From Winogradskyella epiphytica (GTDB taxonomy: Bacteria; Bacteroidota; Bacteroidia; Flavobacteriales; Flavobacteriaceae): a stretch of DNA of 64,000 nt. A program made the position numbers and the translations under genes. A model generated the notes under the pieces. The model saw only the letters and a list, made by a program, of their open reading frames with translations. It was not told the origin of the DNA and made no database searches. Positions 36,781 through 46,705 of the stretch are shown here, in pieces. Each line of letters starts with the position of its first letter. The first letter of the stretch is position 1. The stretch is taken from positions 620,001 through 684,000 of the forward strand of contig NZ_QJTD01000001.1 of NCBI RefSeq assembly GCF_003217215.1, in the 5' to 3' direction.

Positions 36781-37584
36781 ATGCAATTAAAAGATACAAC
36801 AGTTTTAATAACAGGTGGAGCATCTGGTATTGGCAAAATTATGGCTCGTCTCATGTTAGAACGACAAGCAAAAGTGATTCTTTGGGATATTAACCAAGAA
36901 AGTATAGATGCTACTATTTCTGATTTTTCAAATCTAGGAACGATTGTAGGCTATAATGTCGATGTATCTAATGGTGAACAAATTAAAGCAACGGCAAATC
37001 GGGTGAAACAAGAACATGGCATGGTGGATGTTCTTATTAATAATGCCGGGATTATAGTTGGTAAATATTTTCATGAGCATAGCACATCAGACATCCTTAA
37101 AACCATGGACATTAATGCGAATGCACCGATGCTCATCACAGCCGAGTTTTTACAGGATATGATTCATAAGAACTCAGGTCATATTTGTAATATCGCTTCG
37201 TCTGGCGGACTTATTTCCAATCCAAAAATGTCGGTTTATGCCGCTAGTAAATGGTCGCTTATCGGATGGTCTGACAGCTTACGATTAGAAATGCAACAAC
37301 TCGAAAAGAAGGTTAATGTCACCACTATAATGCCCTATTATATTAATACTGGCATGTTTGATGGCGTAAGATCTAAAATTCCGATATTAGATCCTGAGGC
37401 CGCAGCTTTAACCATTGTTAAGGCCATTGAAAAGAATAAAGTTATGGTCACTCTTCCCGGTTATGTTTACCGATTTACAAGATTAGGTCAAGCTATAATG
37501 CCAATTAAAGTATTTGATTGGTTTGCCGGAAGTGTCTTAGGAATTTATAAAACTATGGAGCATTTTACTGGTCGAAAAAAGTAA
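36781..37584 (+). CDS. Short-chain dehydrogenase/reductase (SDR)
   Basis: 267 aa classical SDR: cofactor loop TGGASGIG (11-18), NNAG (about 88-91), catalytic Ser in IASSGG and YAASK (Tyr about 153, Lys about 157). The C-terminal half carries a KVMVTLPGYVYRFTRLGQAIMP segment like the membrane-associated DHRS/17-beta-HSD type, so a lipid-like substrate is plausible. It heads a small group with the two membrane proteins behind it. Confidence 0.9.
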   Translation: MQLKDTTVLITGGASGIGKIMARLMLERQAKVILWDINQESIDATISDFSNLGTIVGYNVDVSNGEQIKATANRVKQEHGMVDVLINNAGIIVGKYFHEHSTSDILKTMDINANAPMLITAEFLQDMIHKNSGHICNIASSGGLISNPKMSVYAASKWSLIGWSDSLRLEMQQLEKKVNVTTIMPYYINTGMFDGVRSKIPILDPEAAALTIVKAIEKNKVMVTLPGYVYRFTRLGQAIMPIKVFDWFAGSVLGIYKTMEHFTGRKK

Positions 37585-37611
37585 GATTATCAGTCAGAAC
37601 AAACATAACTT

Positions 37612-38037
37612 ATGACTAAAACGTATTATTCAAAAGTCTCATACCTCCTTCTAGGCTTTATATTTGTTGTCTTTTTCGGACCACTTATATTCTACGCCTT
37701 CGATGAAGGTACGGACAAGAGTTTATTAGGAACAGGATTATTTCTGCTGATTATTTTTGCATTTGTTCTGCATATGTTTTTTTCAACCACCTATACCATC
37801 AAAGACAATATCCTCAAAATTAAAAGCGGATTTATACCCTTTAATCCTATTCATATTTCTGAGATTACGGAAATAACAAAAACGAATAGCATCTTATCCT
37901 CGCCAGCCGTTTCTTTCGATAGAATTGAAATCAAGTACCAAAAGGTGAACAGCATTATTATTTCTCCAAAAGATAAACACAGCTTCGTTAAAGATTTGAG
38001 TACAATCAACCCAAATATTAAAATCAATATTTCTTAA
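37612..38037 (+). CDS. Bacterial PH-domain membrane protein
   Basis: 141 aa: two membrane helices (SYLLLGFIFVVFFGPLIFYAF; LGTGLFLLIIFAFVLHMFF) then a bPH-type domain (YTIKDNILKIKSGFIPFNPIHISEITEITKTN; IEIKYQKVNSIIISPKDK HSFVKDL), as in YdbT/DUF304-like proteins. Function unknown. 27 bp after the SDR. Confidence 0.8.
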   Translation: MTKTYYSKVSYLLLGFIFVVFFGPLIFYAFDEGTDKSLLGTGLFLLIIFAFVLHMFFSTTYTIKDNILKIKSGFIPFNPIHISEITEITKTNSILSSPAVSFDRIEIKYQKVNSIIISPKDKHSFVKDLSTINPNIKINIS

Positions 38038-38053
38038 CTCTGAAACGTCAGCA

Positions 38054-38512
38054 TTGAATCCCAAAGCCACTTATTTAAAAGGCAAGTCTGTATTTATAGT
38101 TTCCTTAATTGTGATAGGGATTACCATATTGACGGTTTATTTAAGTGGGATAAATTATAATAGATCGTTAACTTCAAATCTTTACTGGTCTTTAAGCCTA
38201 ATTGCCACAGCTCTGTTTTTATTCATGACTTATGGCCTTTACAAAGGCGTTGGACTCGTAGATGATTTTCCAAAATTTAGAAATTTTAAAAGAGGTGAAT
38301 TAATTAACAGCACGACACCAACTTTTGACACTCCAGTTGTTTCCGTAGGCGATGGTATTGGCGGATTTATCTTATCTATATTGCTATGGATTGGAATGAC
38401 CATCTTGTTTGTGATTTTACTCCTTTTACTTGAAGCTATATTTTGGTTTTCTCTTTTTATAATTTTGGCCATGCTATATTGGTTGGCTTTTTGGAATCGT
38501 ATACCTCACTGA
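38054..38512 (+). CDS. Multi-pass membrane protein, unknown function
   Basis: 152 aa from TTG 38054 (no in-frame ATG at this end). Four hydrophobic segments (VFIVSLIVIGITILTVYL; SLIATALFLFMTYGLY; FILSILLWIGMTILFVILLLLLE; FSLFIILAMLYWLAF). A conserved-looking loop NSTTPTFDTPVVSVGDGIGG. 16 bp after the PH-domain gene, so likely one operon. No family recognised. Confidence 0.65.
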   Translation: MNPKATYLKGKSVFIVSLIVIGITILTVYLSGINYNRSLTSNLYWSLSLIATALFLFMTYGLYKGVGLVDDFPKFRNFKRGELINSTTPTFDTPVVSVGDGIGGFILSILLWIGMTILFVILLLLLEAIFWFSLFIILAMLYWLAFWNRIPH

Positions 38513-38611
38513 AATCATGAGATAAAACGTATTTTAAATCATCTTCTAACTTTATAGTCATACCTAACCATCATATTGATATATTTGACAATAATCACGC
38601 TCTTTAAATAA

Positions 38612-38630
38612 TATTATTAAAAGTCACACC
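38612..38630 (+). promoter_or_regulatory. Shared 19-nt motif, copy 1 (catabolic locus)
   Basis: TATTATTAAAAGTCACACC, 71 bp before the symporter ATG. 18 of 19 bases equal the copy before the TonB receptor (44101). Candidate operator for one regulator. Confidence 0.55.
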
Positions 38631-38701
38631 CCACAAACCACAATTTAGAAGACTTAAAATAATTTAAAGATTGTTATTTGTTTTCAAACACTTTATTTCA
38701 A

Positions 38702-40213
38702 ATGATAGCATCAAACGAGTTAGTCACTTATATGTGGATTTTATTAGCAGTATATGCTGCAGTAATTTTATTTTTTGTGATTCGAGGGGCACGAAAAAAC
38801 ACAAGCATGAAGGATTATGCCGTAGGAAACATTGGCTTCCCTTCATGGGTGGTTGGTTTGTCTTTAGCAGCATCCATGACCAGTGCTGCTACTTTTATTA
38901 TTAATCCGGGGTTTATTGCGCTTTACGGACTTTCTGGTGTACTTTCATTTGCAGTTGTCATGCCTATTGCGGCCTTTATTTCTTTAATCGTTTTTACGAA
39001 AGGCTTCGTTAAGCAAGGAAACGCCGTGAAAGCCACCACGATGGCACAGTGGATAGGCAAACGCTATAAGAGCAAAAGTTATTCACTGTTCTTCGGAATT
39101 ATAGCATTGTTGCTCATCACCTTTATTGTACTAATCAATGTGGGTTTAACCCAAGTGATTTCTAAGTCACTAAATGCAGATCCTTTCTATGTTCTTATGG
39201 GAATCACTGCCTTTGTCTTTGGTTATATGATGTTTGGAGGTGCTAACTCTATGGTTTATACCAATACCATTCAAGCGATAATCATGTGTATTGTGGCACT
39301 AATTTTAATCTTTTCTGGTGCCGAATATTTTTCAGATGGCATTAGTGGTTTCCTTGAAAAACTTAAGGCTATCGACCCAAATCTTATCAAAACCACCAAT
39401 CCAGACAGTTTTCTGTTTAGAGATTATTTTGAAATAATCTTAGCTCAAATTGTTATTGGTGTTGCTATAGTTTGTCAGCCTCATATCATCACAAAATCAC
39501 TTTTACTTAAGGATTCCAGTAAAATAAACACTTACTTATTCAGCGGCATTGCCTTTATGATTGTGTTTTTCTTAGTGGTTATTGTGGGTCTATACGCACG
39601 TATTAGTTTCCCTGATTTTATGGCTAATGGCGAAAAACTTAAAATGGATGAAATTGTTCCCACTTATGTGGTCACCAAGTTTACCGTTGGTGTTGGGTTG
39701 GTTATTGTAGTTGGTTTAATTTCTGCTGGCTTATCTACTTTAGAAAGTCTTATTCAATCCCTATCTGTAACCATAACCTCAGACATTATTAATCCTATAT
39801 TCAAAGATAAATTTTTGGATAATAATGTTTCTATCAATAAAGTGGTTATCATTGTTCTTGGTGTCGTCAGCTTTTTATTAAGTTGGGATCAGATTAAAAA
39901 TCCAGATGTGAGCGTTGCCATATTTGCGCAGAATGGTGTTTACGCCTATTTTGCCGCAGCTTTCGTTCCTGTATTGTTTGGAACTTTCTTAACCGATGTT
40001 TCAACACGTTCGGTATTTATAGCCAGTATTACGGCTATTGTTGTTCACTTCGGAATTTATTACGGAAGAATCACCCCTTATATGCAAGAACGTGTAAACA
40101 ACCCAGGCGTTTCTGCAGCTATTGGAATTGTTTCATCCCTTGTTGTCGGTTATATTATTTATAAATTAGATTCGAAAAAAGTAAAACTTGGACACACTAG
40201 ATTGGACAGCTAA
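38702..40213 (+). CDS. Sodium:solute symporter (SSS family)
   Basis: 503 aa from ATG 38702; a TTG at 38678 is in frame. About 13 helices; SSS features near the N-terminus (MKDYAVGNIGFPSWVVGLSLAASMTSAATFI, with the Na+-site Ser/Thr-rich helix) and VVGLISAGLSTLESLIQSLSVTITSDI later. PutP/acetate-permease-like; the substrate is not given by sequence, but the locus suggests a short hydroxy- or keto-acid. Overlaps the next gene by 26 nt. Confidence 0.88.
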   Translation: MIASNELVTYMWILLAVYAAVILFFVIRGARKNTSMKDYAVGNIGFPSWVVGLSLAASMTSAATFIINPGFIALYGLSGVLSFAVVMPIAAFISLIVFTKGFVKQGNAVKATTMAQWIGKRYKSKSYSLFFGIIALLLITFIVLINVGLTQVISKSLNADPFYVLMGITAFVFGYMMFGGANSMVYTNTIQAIIMCIVALILIFSGAEYFSDGISGFLEKLKAIDPNLIKTTNPDSFLFRDYFEIILAQIVIGVAIVCQPHIITKSLLLKDSSKINTYLFSGIAFMIVFFLVVIVGLYARISFPDFMANGEKLKMDEIVPTYVVTKFTVGVGLVIVVGLISAGLSTLESLIQSLSVTITSDIINPIFKDKFLDNNVSINKVVIIVLGVVSFLLSWDQIKNPDVSVAIFAQNGVYAYFAAAFVPVLFGTFLTDVSTRSVFIASITAIVVHFGIYYGRITPYMQERVNNPGVSAAIGIVSSLVVGYIIYKLDSKKVKLGHTRLDS

Positions 40214-41693
40214 ATGGGCAGATTATACGCCTGAAAAGATTGCTATTACCTCGTATGACTCAAATGAGACTTATACCTATAGCGATCTCAACAGCTATGC
40301 CAATAAGTTAGTTGAAAAGTTCAAAGAGCTTCAGCTTGACGAAGGCGATAGAATTGCAGTTTTAGCCGAACACGGTTTAGAATACATGGTGCTTTTTGTA
40401 GCTTGTCAGCGCATGGGACTTATAATTGTTCCGCTAAATTACCGTTTGTCTACCCATGAAGTATCTAAACTTATTTTAGACTGTACGCCAAGAGTCCTTA
40501 TTTACAGTGACAATCATAAAGACAAAGCGACACAATTACAACTTCAAGACATAAAAGCATTCTCGTTTAAAACTATAAAGCATTATTATAAAAAGGCAGA
40601 AAACCGATCCATAAAATCCTTTCAGATTAAAGAAGATAATGCCTTATTTATTTTCTATACCTCTGGAACTACAGGTCTGCCCAAAGGCGTAATTTATACT
40701 AATAAAATGTTGTTTTGGAACAGTCTTAACACCTCCATGCAACTTGGAATCACTTTCAGAGATTCTACCATTAATATTTTACCACCTTATCATACTTCAG
40801 GTTGGCATATTTTCGTCACACCATTATTGCACAAAGGAGCTCACATAGGTATGTTAGAAAAGTTTGATGCCGAAAAAGTTTTATGTCTTTTAGAACTCAA
40901 TAAGACATCACTATTTATGGCTTTACCAACCATGCTACTAATGATGCAAAAGACCGAAGTATTTCATAAGGTTAACCTTAAAAAGCTTCGCTATATTATT
41001 TCAGGAGGCGAAAAAGTACCGTCAGAACTCGTCACGTTTTGGAAAAAGAAAAAGAATATTTTTATAAGACCAGGCTATGGACTTACAGAAGCAGGACCGA
41101 GTATTACATCCTTACACCATAAAATGGCGCAACTCAAGCCAAATTCTATAGGAAAACCAAACTTTTATTTAGACTTAAAAATTGTTGATGAAAATGGTGA
41201 ATGCGTCGAAACGAACCAAGTTGGCGAATTATGCATTAAAGGTAATATTGTCACTCCTGGCTATTGGAACAACTCCGTAAAAACTAGTAACAAAATAAAA
41301 AAAGGTTGGTTATTTACTGGGGACTTTGCTTATAGTGACGAAGAAGGTTTTTTGTATATGAAAGGGCGTAAAAACGATATGTACATTTCTGGTGGTGAAA
41401 ATATTTATCCGCAAGAAATTGAAGCCCAATTAGAACTCGTAAAAGGCATAAAAAAGGCCGTAGTTTTAAGTGCCAATGACGAGACATGGGGAGAATGTGG
41501 CATAGCCTTTGTAACCACCACCAACGATGATGTTTCTGTTGAATACATTCGCGAAAAGCTCAAATCAAAACTAGTCGCTTTTAAGCACCCAAAGTATATT
41601 TTTATTTTAGATGATATTCCATTAACGAGTTTAGGAAAAGTGTCCAGAAAGCATCTTTATTCCTACTTTAACACTATAAAATCTCAAGAATGA
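40188..41693 (+). CDS. Acyl-CoA synthetase (AMP-binding family)
   Basis: ATP-dependent carboxylate-CoA ligase, 501 aa. P-loop YTSGTTGLPKG (about 156-166), PGYGLTEAGPS (about 294), GWLFTGDFAY (about 372) and the C-terminal catalytic Lys in SLGKVSRK (about 483). At 501 aa it is a medium-type ligase, shorter than classical acetoacetyl-CoA synthetase. TTG start inside the symporter gene; the stop overlaps the next ATG by 4 nt. In this locus it may activate 3-hydroxybutyrate or acetoacetate (inference). Confidence 0.9.
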   Translation: MDTLDWTAKWADYTPEKIAITSYDSNETYTYSDLNSYANKLVEKFKELQLDEGDRIAVLAEHGLEYMVLFVACQRMGLIIVPLNYRLSTHEVSKLILDCTPRVLIYSDNHKDKATQLQLQDIKAFSFKTIKHYYKKAENRSIKSFQIKEDNALFIFYTSGTTGLPKGVIYTNKMLFWNSLNTSMQLGITFRDSTINILPPYHTSGWHIFVTPLLHKGAHIGMLEKFDAEKVLCLLELNKTSLFMALPTMLLMMQKTEVFHKVNLKKLRYIISGGEKVPSELVTFWKKKKNIFIRPGYGLTEAGPSITSLHHKMAQLKPNSIGKPNFYLDLKIVDENGECVETNQVGELCIKGNIVTPGYWNNSVKTSNKIKKGWLFTGDFAYSDEEGFLYMKGRKNDMYISGGENIYPQEIEAQLELVKGIKKAVVLSANDETWGECGIAFVTTTNDDVSVEYIREKLKSKLVAFKHPKYIFILDDIPLTSLGKVSRKHLYSYFNTIKSQE

Positions 41694-42631
41694 AACGATT
41701 AGCATATCTATTTCTCATAACACTCATAAGCACTAACGCATTTTCGCAAAACTCAAAGAAACTCATGAAAGAGATACTTTCAGAATATAATTTTAAAACC
41801 TACACCACAACTTTAGATAGCATAGACATTAGTTATATTAAAGAAGGTGAAGGTGAAAAAACCTTATTATTCATCCATGGATTAAGTAGTAATTCGGATG
41901 CCTGGGCAAAAAATATTGAGAGCCTGAAAGACGACTATACCTGCATTGCGATAGATTTACCTGGTTACGGAAAATCTTCAAAGCCTGATGCCGACTACAC
42001 ACCAACGTATTTTGCAAAAATTATTCATCAGTTTATTGAAAAATTAGAGTTAAAAAACATCATACTGATTGGACATTCGATGGGCGGACAAGCCAGTATT
42101 AAATTTGCCACGACCTACCCAAATACTATTGAAAAACTAATATTAGTAGCACCAGCAGGATTGGAGCAGTTTAGAGATGAAAATGCTAAGTTTATGAAAG
42201 CATTTTTTACGCCTGAATCGGTTAAAAACACTCCGGATGCACAAATTGAAAAAAATTATGCCCTCAACTTTTACGAACAACCTGAAGATGTTTCAAAAAT
42301 GATTAACGACCGGAAAAAAATTATTGAAGCTTCAGATTTTGACGCGCATTGCGAGGCGATAGTAAAAAGCATTTCCGGTATGCTAGACGATCCTGTTATT
42401 AAAAATTTAGAAAACATAATACAACCAACTTTGGTTATATTTGGAGATAAGGACATGTTAATACCTAACCGCTACTTTAATCCAGATTTAGATACTGAAT
42501 CGGTTGCTAATGTGGCTACTAAACATATTAAAAACGCAAAGGTAGAACTCATAAAAGACGCTGGGCATTTTGTACAATTTGAAAAGCCAAACGAAACTAA
42601 CGTCCTCATTGAACAATTTGTAAATGAGTAA
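41690..42631 (+). CDS. Exported alpha/beta hydrolase
   Basis: 313 aa; signal peptide (LAYLFLITLISTNAFSQ), so periplasmic or outer. Oxyanion HG (LLFIHGLSSNSDAW), nucleophile elbow GHSMGG (Ser about 131), Asp in FGDKDM (about 253) and His in AGHFVQF (about 293): complete triad. Ester hydrolase by family; the substrate is inferred to be an oligo-ester or hydroxy-acid ester from the locus. Overlaps genes on both sides (ATGA; TAATG). Confidence 0.88.
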   Translation: MKRLAYLFLITLISTNAFSQNSKKLMKEILSEYNFKTYTTTLDSIDISYIKEGEGEKTLLFIHGLSSNSDAWAKNIESLKDDYTCIAIDLPGYGKSSKPDADYTPTYFAKIIHQFIEKLELKNIILIGHSMGGQASIKFATTYPNTIEKLILVAPAGLEQFRDENAKFMKAFFTPESVKNTPDAQIEKNYALNFYEQPEDVSKMINDRKKIIEASDFDAHCEAIVKSISGMLDDPVIKNLENIIQPTLVIFGDKDMLIPNRYFNPDLDTESVANVATKHIKNAKVELIKDAGHFVQFEKPNETNVLIEQFVNE

Positions 42632-44046
42632 TGAAAACTAAGCTTAAAAAATTCACAGAATTTAGCAAAACCATTCTTCCACATGAAGCTAAATATCTTG
42701 AATCTAAATATCAATTTACAGACCCAGAAAAGCTAAGCATTATCTCATTAGTCATTTCTAATGCCGTATCTCAGCAAGGGCGAAAGGATTTCGATACAAC
42801 TATAAATAAACGCAAATACTCCTACATTAAAGATTGGATTGAAAAGCGTTTATTAAGCATAGATGTCGATGCTACTATTGCTTGGATTATGTCGTTAAAG
42901 GAAAAAATTCTGACGGATGCTATTTCCTCACAAGAAGAAAAAGAGTTTCTTCATTATATTTCAACCTATAGAGCCGTAGATTTTAATTTTCAAAATTTAT
43001 TTGATCTTGCTAAAGAGTATAAGTCATACCTCTTGGTGAGAATGCGCTATAAAGACCATAATATTGTAGCCGACTTTATAGAAAATTATAAATCTCATTA
43101 TTCTGAAGTTAAAGCAATCAAAGACAAACTCTACGATGCTACAACAGAAATCACTAATCAATACACCTTAAACAATCACGAAACCAAGCACCTTGAAGAT
43201 TGGTTACTACAGGTATTTAATGACAAACACATTGACGGCAAAAACAGATATCAAGCCTTTGTTTTATTAGCTTTCATGTACACCAATTACAGTGAAAATG
43301 ATAAGCTAAAAGCCATTCTTGATCAGATTGACGATTATTTTAGTTTAGGCGAAATGTATTCTCGTCGATTACTTTCTAATTATTATGCTAGTCGTGTTTT
43401 GCTTCATTCAAAACAAGATGAATTTAAAGAAGCTGAGTTTTACGGTTACCTCTCAATCAGACAAAACAACAACGACACCTTGATGTATCTGAATAATTTG
43501 GTTGCCATTTTATTACGAAACAACACCCCCAAGAAAGCGTTCGATTTATTAGAGAAATACAAAGAATTGTATAGAGACACTCATAACTATCATCAGAAAA
43601 TTGGCTACTGTTCTTATCAGATTCGCGTGCTATCTGAGCTTCAAAAAAATGAATTGGCAGAATCCACCGCCAAGACCTTTCTAAAGAAATATAAAAATGA
43701 AGTTCTCAACCATCGTTGGCATCACTTTTTCACCTCGTACATTAATGTATTAATCATTCAGGAGAAGTATGAAGAAGTTCTAAAACTCGCTTCAAAATTT
43801 AACCTTAACACTAAGGAGAGTGAGCGTCAAAAACAGAACAATTACGTGCCTAATATTTCTTGGAGCATATCACTTTCAAGATATATGGAAGGTCAAATTA
43901 ATTCATCACGGCTATTAGAAGAAATAAAAGCACCTCTTAAAGACACTCAACCTACTAAAAATCAGAAACAACTGATGATTAAGGTGATAAATAAGCTTTC
44001 CAACAATTTACCTGAAGCCTTTTTAGAGTTAAAGTCACACATTTAA
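42631..44046 (+). CDS. Alpha-helical (TPR-like) protein of unknown function
   Basis: 471 aa, almost entirely helical, no signal peptide. Leu/Tyr/Lys-rich helix pairs resembling a degenerate TPR solenoid in the second half (QAFVLLAFMYTNYSENDKLKAILDQI; FKEAEFYGYLSIRQNNND; KKAFDLLEKYKELYRDTHN; LAESTAKTFLKKYKNE). No catalytic motif. Start codon overlaps the hydrolase stop, so it belongs to the same operon; a scaffolding or regulatory role is possible but not shown. Confidence 0.7.
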   Translation: MKTKLKKFTEFSKTILPHEAKYLESKYQFTDPEKLSIISLVISNAVSQQGRKDFDTTINKRKYSYIKDWIEKRLLSIDVDATIAWIMSLKEKILTDAISSQEEKEFLHYISTYRAVDFNFQNLFDLAKEYKSYLLVRMRYKDHNIVADFIENYKSHYSEVKAIKDKLYDATTEITNQYTLNNHETKHLEDWLLQVFNDKHIDGKNRYQAFVLLAFMYTNYSENDKLKAILDQIDDYFSLGEMYSRRLLSNYYASRVLLHSKQDEFKEAEFYGYLSIRQNNNDTLMYLNNLVAILLRNNTPKKAFDLLEKYKELYRDTHNYHQKIGYCSYQIRVLSELQKNELAESTAKTFLKKYKNEVLNHRWHHFFTSYINVLIIQEKYEEVLKLASKFNLNTKESERQKQNNYVPNISWSISLSRYMEGQINSSRLLEEIKAPLKDTQPTKNQKQLMIKVINKLSNNLPEAFLELKSHI

Positions 44047-44100
44047 CTTCTCCCTCTATTATTGACACTTTTATCGACAATTACCGATTAAATTGAACTA

Positions 44101-44119
44101 TATTTTTAAAAGTCACACC
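44101..44119 (+). promoter_or_regulatory. Shared 19-nt motif, copy 2 (catabolic locus)
   Basis: TATTTTTAAAAGTCACACC, 85 bp before the TonB receptor ATG, 18/19 equal to the 38612 copy. Marks a second transcription start region inside the locus. Confidence 0.55.
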
Positions 44120-44204
44120 TATTAGCTTGTGATTTTACATGAGTTAATTTTCTTTTTCATAATAGATTGGCTCTACAAACTAACTTAATCAATATTCTAG
44201 TATT

Positions 44205-46694
44205 ATGAAAAAACTATTTTTTGTACTCACCTTAATTAGTTCTTTTTTCATGTCTGCCCAAGAAACGGGTAGCATTAAAGGAGTAATTACCGAAGACAGC
44301 GGCATGCCCCTTTCTGGAGCTACCGTATATATTAAAGCCTTAGATAAAGGTACAATAACGGATTTTGACGGGAAATATATGCTCGACAATATCGCAGAAG
44401 GCACTTATGATGTGACGGTATCTTATGTGGGCTATGGCACATCTACTCAAAGTGTTTCAGTCACTGGCGGAAAAGCAACGACATTTAGCGTTAAGTTAAA
44501 CGAATCTAATAGTATTCTAGATGAAGTTATTTTAACAGCAAACAAGCAGCCTCAAAAAATTACGGATGTTCCTGCTACAGTAAACGTCATTACAGCTAGA
44601 GATATTGAAGAGTTCCCAAGTTTTAATGTTGGTGAACTAGCAGCAAGACAGAAAGGTGTAGATTTCGTTAGATCAGGTGTTTTAGGAACAGGAATTAACA
44701 TTAGAGGATTCAACTCGGCTTTCAACTCAAAGAACTTACAAGTTACTGATGACAGATTATCTACATTAATCGCGACAGGTTTACCATTAGGATCATTCTC
44801 TACGGTTACTAAGGATGATATTTCACGTGTTGAAATTTTATTAGGTCCAAATGGAACACTTTATGGTCCAAACGCTCATAATGGGTTAATAAGCACTATT
44901 ACGAAGCACCCAAGAAAATCTGAAGGAACTACTGTTGCTTTAGGCTTAGGTAATCAAAGTGTTTTTACTGCACGTTTAAGACATGCAGAAGCTATTAATG
45001 ATAAGTTCGCTTATAAGTTTCACTTTGAACATTCTCAAGGAAAAGAATACAACTATACCGATAGCGTTTATGTTGGAAACAAAGCCTACAAAGAATTGGA
45101 TTTAGATCGTGATTTCTCTTCAAGAAAATATGGGGCTTCTTTATACTATAAGCCAACTAAAGAATCAGAACTTATTGGTTATTACGGACATAGTAACAAC
45201 AGCAATATAGGAATTACAAGTGCCGGAAGAAACCAAATTAAAGATTGGACTATTGATATTGCTCAATTAAAATTTGTGTCAGAGCATTTCTTCGCTAATA
45301 CCTATTATACATGGAGTAAAACTGATGATACTTACGCTATGAACCAAAGAACGCAAAACTATGTATCGTTTATAGAAAATGGATTCTCAGAAGAAGAAGC
45401 TCGTGAACGTTCTTTTACTGAACAATGGTTCCCAACAGGCCCTGGAACAGGAGTCGCCTTACAAAGAGGAGCACTTTTTAAAGATGACTCACAACGTTTT
45501 AATGCAGAAGCACAGTATAACAACAATTGGAATGATTTCTACGTCACCGTTGGCGCACAGTACCAATTAGACATGGCTGATTCTGACGGGACTTACCTTT
45601 TAGATCAAGATGGAATTGATTTAGCACAGACAGGAGTTTATACACAGTTAGAATATAAATTAGAAGATTCTGGATGGGGCTTCTTATTTGGAGGACGTTA
45701 CGATAATCACGATTTATATGGCTCTAACTTTATTCCAAAGTTAGCAATCACTAAAAAAGTTAATAGTGGTACATTTAGAGCGACTTACGGAAAAGGTATT
45801 GCAGTACCTTCAATATTAAACCTTAAAGGAAACTTATTCGGAGGGTTAGTATTAGGTAATGGTGAAGGATTCACTTTAGCAGACGGGACTAAAATTCCTA
45901 AATTAGATGTTGAAACTATTAATTCTTACGAGATTGGTTATAAAGGTCAGTTAAGCGACAAATTATTTATAGATGTTAATGCCTATTACAACCAATCAGA
46001 CAACTTTATTAGCCCATTAGTTAACGTGGCTGACACGGCCAACGGAAACTTTGTAACTCATGTAGGAGATCAACCAATTGGTGATGTTATTGAAGGGTCT
46101 AACGGCTCATTTGTCTTAACCTATTTAAACTTTGGACATGTTGATACTTATGGTGCTGATATTGGCTTAAACTACTACTTCAGTAATTCATTCAGATCAT
46201 CTTTCAACTACTCTTACTTCGGTCGTGAATTAGACAAGGACGATTTAGCTAATGACGGTAACTTAGATGGTGTTGTTTTAGAAAGCGAACTACCAGTAAA
46301 CACTCCAAATCATAAATTCAGCTTAGGATTTCACTATAATAGCGGAAAATTCTATGGGGCGATCTACGGAAGGTTCGTTGAAAAATACGATTTCTTCTCT
46401 GGTATTAACGTAGCTGCCGAAACTCAAGATATGGATGGTGATGGTGTTAATGAGATTGTTGAAAATGCACGTGTAGGAAGAACTTGGAACTACGGACAAT
46501 TAGGAGGTTTCACAATCGATGCTAACGCAGGTTATAACGTAACTGACCAATTATCTATGGGACTTAGCATTTCTAACTTATTAAATAATGAAGTTAGAGA
46601 GTTTGTAGCGTCACCAGCAAGTGAAACTTTAGTTTCTTTTGAGCTTAAGTACAAATTTAACATTAAGAAAAGTAACGCAGCAAGCAACAACTAA
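44205..46694 (+). CDS. TonB-dependent receptor with carboxypeptidase-regulatory-like domain
   Basis: 829 aa. Signal peptide (LISSFFMSAQE), CarboxypepD_reg-like domain (about 22-105, TGSIKGVITEDSGMPLSGATVYI), plug (about 115-230, INIRGFNSAFNSKNLQV ... ILLGPNGTLYGPNAHNGLIS) and a 22-strand-type barrel. Active importer across the outer membrane. No SusD partner adjacent, so not a classical polysaccharide locus. Neighbouring esterases and 3-hydroxybutyrate dehydrogenase suggest a hydrophobic ester or hydroxy-acid oligomer as substrate (inference). 11 bp before the next hydrolase. Confidence 0.92.
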   Translation: MKKLFFVLTLISSFFMSAQETGSIKGVITEDSGMPLSGATVYIKALDKGTITDFDGKYMLDNIAEGTYDVTVSYVGYGTSTQSVSVTGGKATTFSVKLNESNSILDEVILTANKQPQKITDVPATVNVITARDIEEFPSFNVGELAARQKGVDFVRSGVLGTGINIRGFNSAFNSKNLQVTDDRLSTLIATGLPLGSFSTVTKDDISRVEILLGPNGTLYGPNAHNGLISTITKHPRKSEGTTVALGLGNQSVFTARLRHAEAINDKFAYKFHFEHSQGKEYNYTDSVYVGNKAYKELDLDRDFSSRKYGASLYYKPTKESELIGYYGHSNNSNIGITSAGRNQIKDWTIDIAQLKFVSEHFFANTYYTWSKTDDTYAMNQRTQNYVSFIENGFSEEEARERSFTEQWFPTGPGTGVALQRGALFKDDSQRFNAEAQYNNNWNDFYVTVGAQYQLDMADSDGTYLLDQDGIDLAQTGVYTQLEYKLEDSGWGFLFGGRYDNHDLYGSNFIPKLAITKKVNSGTFRATYGKGIAVPSILNLKGNLFGGLVLGNGEGFTLADGTKIPKLDVETINSYEIGYKGQLSDKLFIDVNAYYNQSDNFISPLVNVADTANGNFVTHVGDQPIGDVIEGSNGSFVLTYLNFGHVDTYGADIGLNYYFSNSFRSSFNYSYFGRELDKDDLANDGNLDGVVLESELPVNTPNHKFSLGFHYNSGKFYGAIYGRFVEKYDFFSGINVAAETQDMDGDGVNEIVENARVGRTWNYGQLGGFTIDANAGYNVTDQLSMGLSISNLLNNEVREFVASPASETLVSFELKYKFNIKKSNAASNN

Positions 46695-46705
46695 GTTTCA
46701 TAACT

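Noticed and set aside
38602..38630. Riboswitch before the symporter
   Set aside because: No recognised aptamer pattern; the shared 19-nt motif looks like a DNA operator.
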